Below, in pieces: positions 60,120 to 64,000 of a stretch of DNA of 64,000 bases; within the stretch, counting starts at the first letter, position 1; every line of letters begins with the position of its first letter. The notes beneath the pieces are model-generated. The model was not told the origin of the DNA and made no database searches. It was given only the letters and a program-made list of their open reading frames with translations. The DNA lies in assembly GCA_964501715.1 (NCBI GenBank), contig CAZCTR010000006.1, forward strand, positions 1 through 64,000, given 5' to 3'. Both the position numbers and the translations under genes were made by a program. The stretch is from M55B118 sp964501715. Its GTDB lineage: Bacteria > Bacillota_I > Bacilli_A > Izemoplasmatales > Izemoplasmataceae.

Positions 60120-61343
60120 TTATTCCCCTTTCCGTTCTCTTGTGATGGGCATGCTCATGCATCTGGGTCCGCCTCTGCCTCTTGAGAGTTCACTGGATGG
60201 AATCTCAAGCACCGTCACGCCTTTTCGCCTAAGCAGGTGATTGGTGACATGGTTTCTTGAATACGCCACCACTTTCCCCGGTTCTATGGCGAGGGTGTTG
60301 GCCCCGTCGTTCCATTGTTCCCGTTCGCTGTCCACGATGTCCTCTCCGCCGCAGGAGATCAATTCTATCTCATGTCCAAGGTGCTTTCTCAATATTTCAT
60401 CCAAAGTGGTGACGGTTTTGTCAATCTTGAGCGCACCGTCTTTAGCCTTCGTGATTTCGAAGACCGTCATCGTCCTGAACACATCGCTGTGCACTGTGAA
60501 GATTTTTTCATCAACTTGGGTGAAAACCGTGTCCAGATGCATGAAAGCCCTGGAGCTTGGAATGTTGAAAGCGAGAATGGTTGTGAATGTCTCTTTGTGT
60601 TCAAATATGCTCCGCGCGAGGGACTCTATCGCGTTGGGATCCGTTCTCATGCTTATGCCGATGGCCAGCACCTTTTCATTGAGGACAAGCACATCCCCGC
60701 CTTCAAGCGAGTGTGGCTGAGTCCTTTCATAATACGTGTTGAAATCCGCCGCCTTGAACCGGGGATGGTGCTTGAGCATGAAATCGGAGAAGAGCGATTC
60801 CCTTTGGCGGGTGGAGGTGAACATGTGATTGATCGCGACACCTGAGCCGATACTTGAGAAGGGATCCCTTTGAAAAAGGATGTTTGGCATGGGATCCGTG
60901 TAGAACGGATACTCGCTTTCGAGCATTTCCATGATCGTACCACCGAAATGTTCTGGGATTTCTGTTTTTTTAATTCCAGCGATCATCTTCTCCACCATCT
61001 CATGTGTGCTCATCCCTCTCAGATAGCTATAGATCGCATCCACGCCACTCTTGGTTTCAACACGGGCCTCTTTGATGAACTGACGTACAAACGCAGACAC
61101 TTCATTTTCTCCCACACTGTCGAGCGCCTCGCTGACAAGGTCCGTCAAATAGAGCACTTCAACTCCTTCTTGTCTGAGCGTTTCCGCAAAGGCATCATGC
61201 TCGTCCCGTGCGACATCCAAAAAGGGAATATCATCAAAAAGCAGTCTATCAAGCACTTTTGGTGTCAAATTTTCAAGTTCCTTGCCGGGTCTGTGCAACA
61301 ACACGGTCTTTAGTTTCCCGATTTCAGAATAAACATTGATCAT
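60120..61343 (-). CDS. arcA: Arginine deiminase
   Basis: A 407-residue enzyme. The arginine-binding and catalytic elements are present: FQRDPFSS, EGGDVLVL (about 217-224), HLDTVFT (about 272), and the nucleophile Cys395 in GRGGPRCMSMP. It converts arginine to citrulline and ammonia. It follows alr by four bases and precedes argF. AGGAAGTGA precedes the ATG. In Bacilli this pathway is often controlled by Crp/Fnr-type ArcR or ArgR; no operator is visible here. Confidence 0.98.
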   Translation of the reverse strand: MINVYSEIGKLKTVLLHRPGKELENLTPKVLDRLLFDDIPFLDVARDEHDAFAETLRQEGVEVLYLTDLVSEALDSVGENEVSAFVRQFIKEARVETKSGVDAIYSYLRGMSTHEMVEKMIAGIKKTEIPEHFGGTIMEMLESEYPFYTDPMPNILFQRDPFSSIGSGVAINHMFTSTRQRESLFSDFMLKHHPRFKAADFNTYYERTQPHSLEGGDVLVLNEKVLAIGISMRTDPNAIESLARSIFEHKETFTTILAFNIPSSRAFMHLDTVFTQVDEKIFTVHSDVFRTMTVFEITKAKDGALKIDKTVTTLDEILRKHLGHEIELISCGGEDIVDSEREQWNDGANTLAIEPGKVVAYSRNHVTNHLLRRKGVTVLEIPSSELSRGRGGPRCMSMPITRERKGE

Positions 61344-61347
61344 TCAG

Positions 61348-62439
61348 TCACTTCCTAACAGTCTTATATATTCTAGGCACACGTTTGCCAACATCGCATA
61401 ATACTTCGTAACTTATGGTGCCGAGTCGTTGCGCCACATGGTCCGCATCAATGTGCTTGTTTCCGAAAAGTATCACGTCATCATATAGCTCAATGTTTTC
61501 ATCGATTTTCACAAATGTCATGTCCATGCAGACACTTCCGACCATCCGATATGTTCCACCTTTGATCCACACCATGCCATCCTGATTCTTCCGTATCCAA
61601 CCATCCGCATATCCGATAGGAAGTATTCCGATCCTCTCATGCGACGATGCGCGATAGGTGATGCCATACCCCAAGTAATCCCCTGGTGATAAATGTTTGA
61701 TTTCTACAATCTGACTCTTGAGGGTCATCACAGGGCTTAGATAACTGAGTCTTCCTTCCAAGGAGTAACCATAGAGGGATATTCCCGTGCGGGTATGGGT
61801 AGTGAGATTCATGTCTTTTTCATATTTGACAACCGCGGAGGAATTGGACACGTGGACCATGGCGGGGAGATAGGGTAATTGTTCCATGATGGAGTGAAAC
61901 GCATTGTATTGACGTGATAAATACGATTCATCGGAATCCGAGGTCGCAAAATGGGTGAATACACCCTCCAAAGACCACCCATTTCTTTTTTGGGCTTCGT
62001 GAAAAACGTCCAAAATGGTAGGAACATCCGTAAATCCGAGCCTGTGCATGCCCGTATCGGCTTTCACATGAAATCTGTAATTCACACTTGATGCCTTCAT
62101 TGAATGATAGACAGTGTCGTTTGTCAACGTGAAGATGAGACCGTTTTCCGCAAGACAAGGCAAGTCTTGCGGTTTGATGGGACCCATGATGAGAATATCG
62201 ATATCGAGTTTCAAGGTCTTCAGTTCAAGCGCTTCTTCTATCAGGCTCACCGCGAACAAATCCACTCCGTGATGTTCATGAAGATGCATCACGACTTCTT
62301 TGGCCCCATGTCCGTACGCATCAGCCTTGACAACGGGAATCAGTGTCTTTCCTTGGGAAAGGTGCCTAAGGGCATTGTAGTTTCCACTGAGCGCATCAAG
62401 ATCTATCTCTGCCCATGTGGGCCTGAACCTCCTAGACAT
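61348..62439 (-). CDS. alr: Alanine racemase
   Basis: A 363-residue fold-type III PLP enzyme. The PLP Lys is Lys38 in VVKADAYGHG, and the second base lies in the YGITY motif (about 258-262). GILPIGYADG and MVGSVCMDM are typical. It makes D-alanine for the cell wall or catabolism. It overlaps orr by eight bases, so two racemases are coexpressed; a role in D-ornithine or D-alanine supply is possible. Confidence 0.95.
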   Translation of the reverse strand: MSRRFRPTWAEIDLDALSGNYNALRHLSQGKTLIPVVKADAYGHGAKEVVMHLHEHHGVDLFAVSLIEEALELKTLKLDIDILIMGPIKPQDLPCLAENGLIFTLTNDTVYHSMKASSVNYRFHVKADTGMHRLGFTDVPTILDVFHEAQKRNGWSLEGVFTHFATSDSDESYLSRQYNAFHSIMEQLPYLPAMVHVSNSSAVVKYEKDMNLTTHTRTGISLYGYSLEGRLSYLSPVMTLKSQIVEIKHLSPGDYLGYGITYRASSHERIGILPIGYADGWIRKNQDGMVWIKGGTYRMVGSVCMDMTFVKIDENIELYDDVILFGNKHIDADHVAQRLGTISYEVLCDVGKRVPRIYKTVRK

Positions 62440-63490
62440 AGGCTTTCACCACGTACGGTGAAGTCATCAGTGATAAAAGGCTACCATATTTCAATTTGAA
62501 CCTCAATGTGTCGCCTACTGTGTAATCGGTCATGGAATCCGTGATATCCGCGATGATGTGATCACTACTGCTTCCGATCAACGTGACAGATTCATCGAAA
62601 GGCATGAGCTCATTATGGTCCACATCTTGTTTTCCGATTGCGAGGATTGCACGTTTTCTGGTTCCCTTGTCCTTGAAAACAGGTTTTTTCCCGAAAGCGT
62701 CCATCCCTGTCTCACCTTCGGGATAGGACGGTTTCACCTTCGCTTCGACGATATCGGCCTCAAGCACGAACACATCGTCATAAAATCCCTCCAAGGTCGT
62801 GCCATAGGAGGTCTCTCTTCCGAGCGCTAACGCCTCACCTATCCTGAGATTGGTCATAGTCCCCTTCGGTGCGGCATCCAAAAACGCAAGCTGTGAGGAG
62901 TTCCCTCCGGAAATCATTTTGAGTGGTCTTCCAATCACCGACTGAACTGACCTCACCACCTTGTCAAGTTTTTGAATCGTGCTCTTGGTTGGTAACACAC
63001 CACCGTGACATGTGACATTGGTCCCAATTCCATATAGCTTGATATGGGACAGGGATTCTATCTCCTTCGCATAATCGGAAATGGGCTCGGTGTGATACGC
63101 CCCTTCCCTCAAATCACCGATATCGACCATGAAAATCACCTTGTGCACCACACCTTGATTTTTAGATGCCTCGTTAAGGCCGTGGATGGTTGCCAATTCG
63201 GAATTTAGGGAAATATCAGCATGCCGGACCACTTCGGACAATTCATGGATTGAAGGCAGTCGCAGCAACACTTTTTCAGCGTCTGTTTGCATGCCTTGCA
63301 AATTCTCTATCCTCGAATCCGCGACATAAGGTACTTTGACATCGTTGATGACCTTCATCAGGCGAGGGTCTGCCCGGAAGACTTTAGATACCACCATCAT
63401 GTCCAAATCGTTTGCTTCAAGATGTTTTTTCATCCTGACAAGGTTATGCTTGTATTTTTTCAAATCAATGGTCATCCTGGGATATTTCAT
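62432..63490 (-). CDS. orr: Ornithine racemase (Orr family)
   Basis: A 352-residue alanine-racemase-N-fold PLP protein. It matches ornithine racemase over the full length: PLP Lys36 in VVSKVFRADP, ADSRIENLQ, FMVDIGDLREG, GIGTNVTCHG, SGGNSSQLA, NLRIGEALALGRETSYG and KRAILAIGKQD. It interconverts L- and D-ornithine, the entry step of the oxidative or aminomutase ornithine pathway. I chose the ATG at 63490, after GGAGGGG. It overlaps the MutL-like gene by 26 bases. Confidence 0.94.
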   Translation of the reverse strand: MKYPRMTIDLKKYKHNLVRMKKHLEANDLDMMVVSKVFRADPRLMKVINDVKVPYVADSRIENLQGMQTDAEKVLLRLPSIHELSEVVRHADISLNSELATIHGLNEASKNQGVVHKVIFMVDIGDLREGAYHTEPISDYAKEIESLSHIKLYGIGTNVTCHGGVLPTKSTIQKLDKVVRSVQSVIGRPLKMISGGNSSQLAFLDAAPKGTMTNLRIGEALALGRETSYGTTLEGFYDDVFVLEADIVEAKVKPSYPEGETGMDAFGKKPVFKDKGTRKRAILAIGKQDVDHNELMPFDESVTLIGSSSDHIIADITDSMTDYTVGDTLRFKLKYGSLLSLMTSPYVVKAYV

Positions 63491-64000
63491 CAAACCCCTC
63501 CATCCTGAGAGAAGAGAAAAGCAATTTCATAGCCTCGACCTCATGCTTCAATGATAACACGCCCGCAGCCGCAAAGATATAATCATGGTCCTTATGAATT
63601 TTGACATCTGTCCCGGGCATCATTCTGCTTTGATGGGTCTTGATATATTCCTCGATGATGGATTCTGTATTATCAAGATTCACGAGGGCACCGCCTGTCA
63701 AAATGATGTGTTTCACACGCGATACATCCCTACCCTCAGGAATCACTTTTCTACCTGAGGAGGTGTAAACTTTGCGAAGGTTGCCGACGTGACGATCAAG
63801 CGCCTTGAAAACGCATATTCTGCTCAAAGCCTTGACGAATGTTTTCTGCAAGTCTGATTCGGGCATATAAGTGTACTGTTCCTTAAGCGATTGTAACGTT
63901 CCCGCATCAATTGTCTCTTTTTCCATGAATGCCGTCTCATCCAGGTTCTCCCATACATTTTGGACATTCACAAAGACACCGAGATCACCCTCGACTGTTC
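63465..64000 (-). CDS. MutL/GlmL-like mutase accessory protein, N-terminus cut by window edge
   Basis: The frame is open from the edge to 63465 (178 codons, so the C-terminal 177 residues). It reads TVEGDLGVF near the edge, the typical segment of the GlmL/MutL family, and VKHIILTGGALVN further on, the ASKHA-type ATP-binding motif. The family reactivates adenosylcobalamin mutases. Next to orr it most likely serves D-ornithine aminomutase (OraS/OraE), which should lie just beyond the edge. Confidence 0.8.
   Translation of the reverse strand, partial: TVEGDLGVFVNVQNVWENLDETAFMEKETIDAGTLQSLKEQYTYMPESDLQKTFVKALSRICVFKALDRHVGNLRKVYTSSGRKVIPEGRDVSRVKHIILTGGALVNLDNTESIIEEYIKTHQSRMMPGTDVKIHKDHDYIFAAAGVLSLKHEVEAMKLLFSSLRMEGFDEISQDDH

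Noticed and set aside
1..64000. Reassigned code with TGA as Trp, as in many Mollicutes
   Set aside because: TGA ends many genes in overlapping ATGA junctions and Trp is encoded by TGG.
1..64000. tRNA, rRNA, CRISPR arrays, insertion sequences, phage or integrase genes
   Set aside because: None seen; gaps are short and the content is vertical housekeeping genes except at the right end.

Overview
The window looks like chromosomal DNA of a member of the Bacillota (class Bacilli). The evidence is the Bacillus-type order rlmB-sigH-rpmG-secE-nusG-rplKAJL-methyltransferase-rpoBC-rpsLG-fusA-tuf, the S10-spc-alpha operon followed by the ECF transporter and truA, and the presence of RicT, mini-RNase III and a SigH-like sigma factor. 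Several proteins read like free-living wall-less or near-wall-less relatives (Acholeplasma/Izemoplasma-like), but this placement is only an impression. TGA is a stop codon and TGG encodes Trp, so the standard code is used. By eye the base composition is near 50% GC, high for that lineage. The window holds no tRNA, rRNA, CRISPR array or insertion sequence. No gene-free stretch exceeds 300 bases; the longest are about 215 bases, upstream of rpsJ and of rpsL, and both hold promoters and leaders.

Layout: nearly everything is on the minus strand. Bases 1-5600 hold a housekeeping group (alpha/beta hydrolase cut by the window edge, cinA, a small membrane protein, ychF, an HtrA-like lipoprotein protease, tatD). 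Bases 5700-28000 hold the translation and transcription core: tuf, fusA, rpsG, rpsL, rpoC, rpoB, a methyltransferase, rplL, rplJ, rplA, rplK, nusG, secE, rpmG, sigH, rlmB, mrnC, cysS, cspA, gltX, rpsI, rplM. Bases 28000-37000 hold a tightly overlapping operon tmk-holB-ricT-trmN6-rsmI-metG, a plus-strand two-gene zinc/manganese-type ABC exporter/importer module, and nagA. Bases 37000-55200 hold truA (with an unusual N-terminal extension), ecfT-ecfA2-ecfA1, and the full alpha-spc-S10 ribosomal cluster from rplQ back to rpsJ. Bases 55200-64000 are accessory: a Crp/Fnr regulator divergent from a lipoprotein/permease pair, an HD-domain protein with a CmpB-type membrane protein, and a catabolic set argF-arcA-alr-orr-MutL/GlmL-like.

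How it works together: about 40 kb is devoted to making ribosomes, RNA polymerase and the Sec channel, with strong sigma-A type promoters and leaders or attenuators at the expected places (L10 leader, str leader, S10 leader). The right end suggests arginine is deiminated and split to ornithine, which is then racemised to D-ornithine and fed to a B12-dependent aminomutase whose reactivator gene sits at the window edge. No clearly undescribed defence or mobile system is visible; the most unusual items are the TruA fusion, the joined arginine/ornithine cluster, and a Crp/Fnr palindrome between the regulator and an ABC pair that lacks its ATPase.
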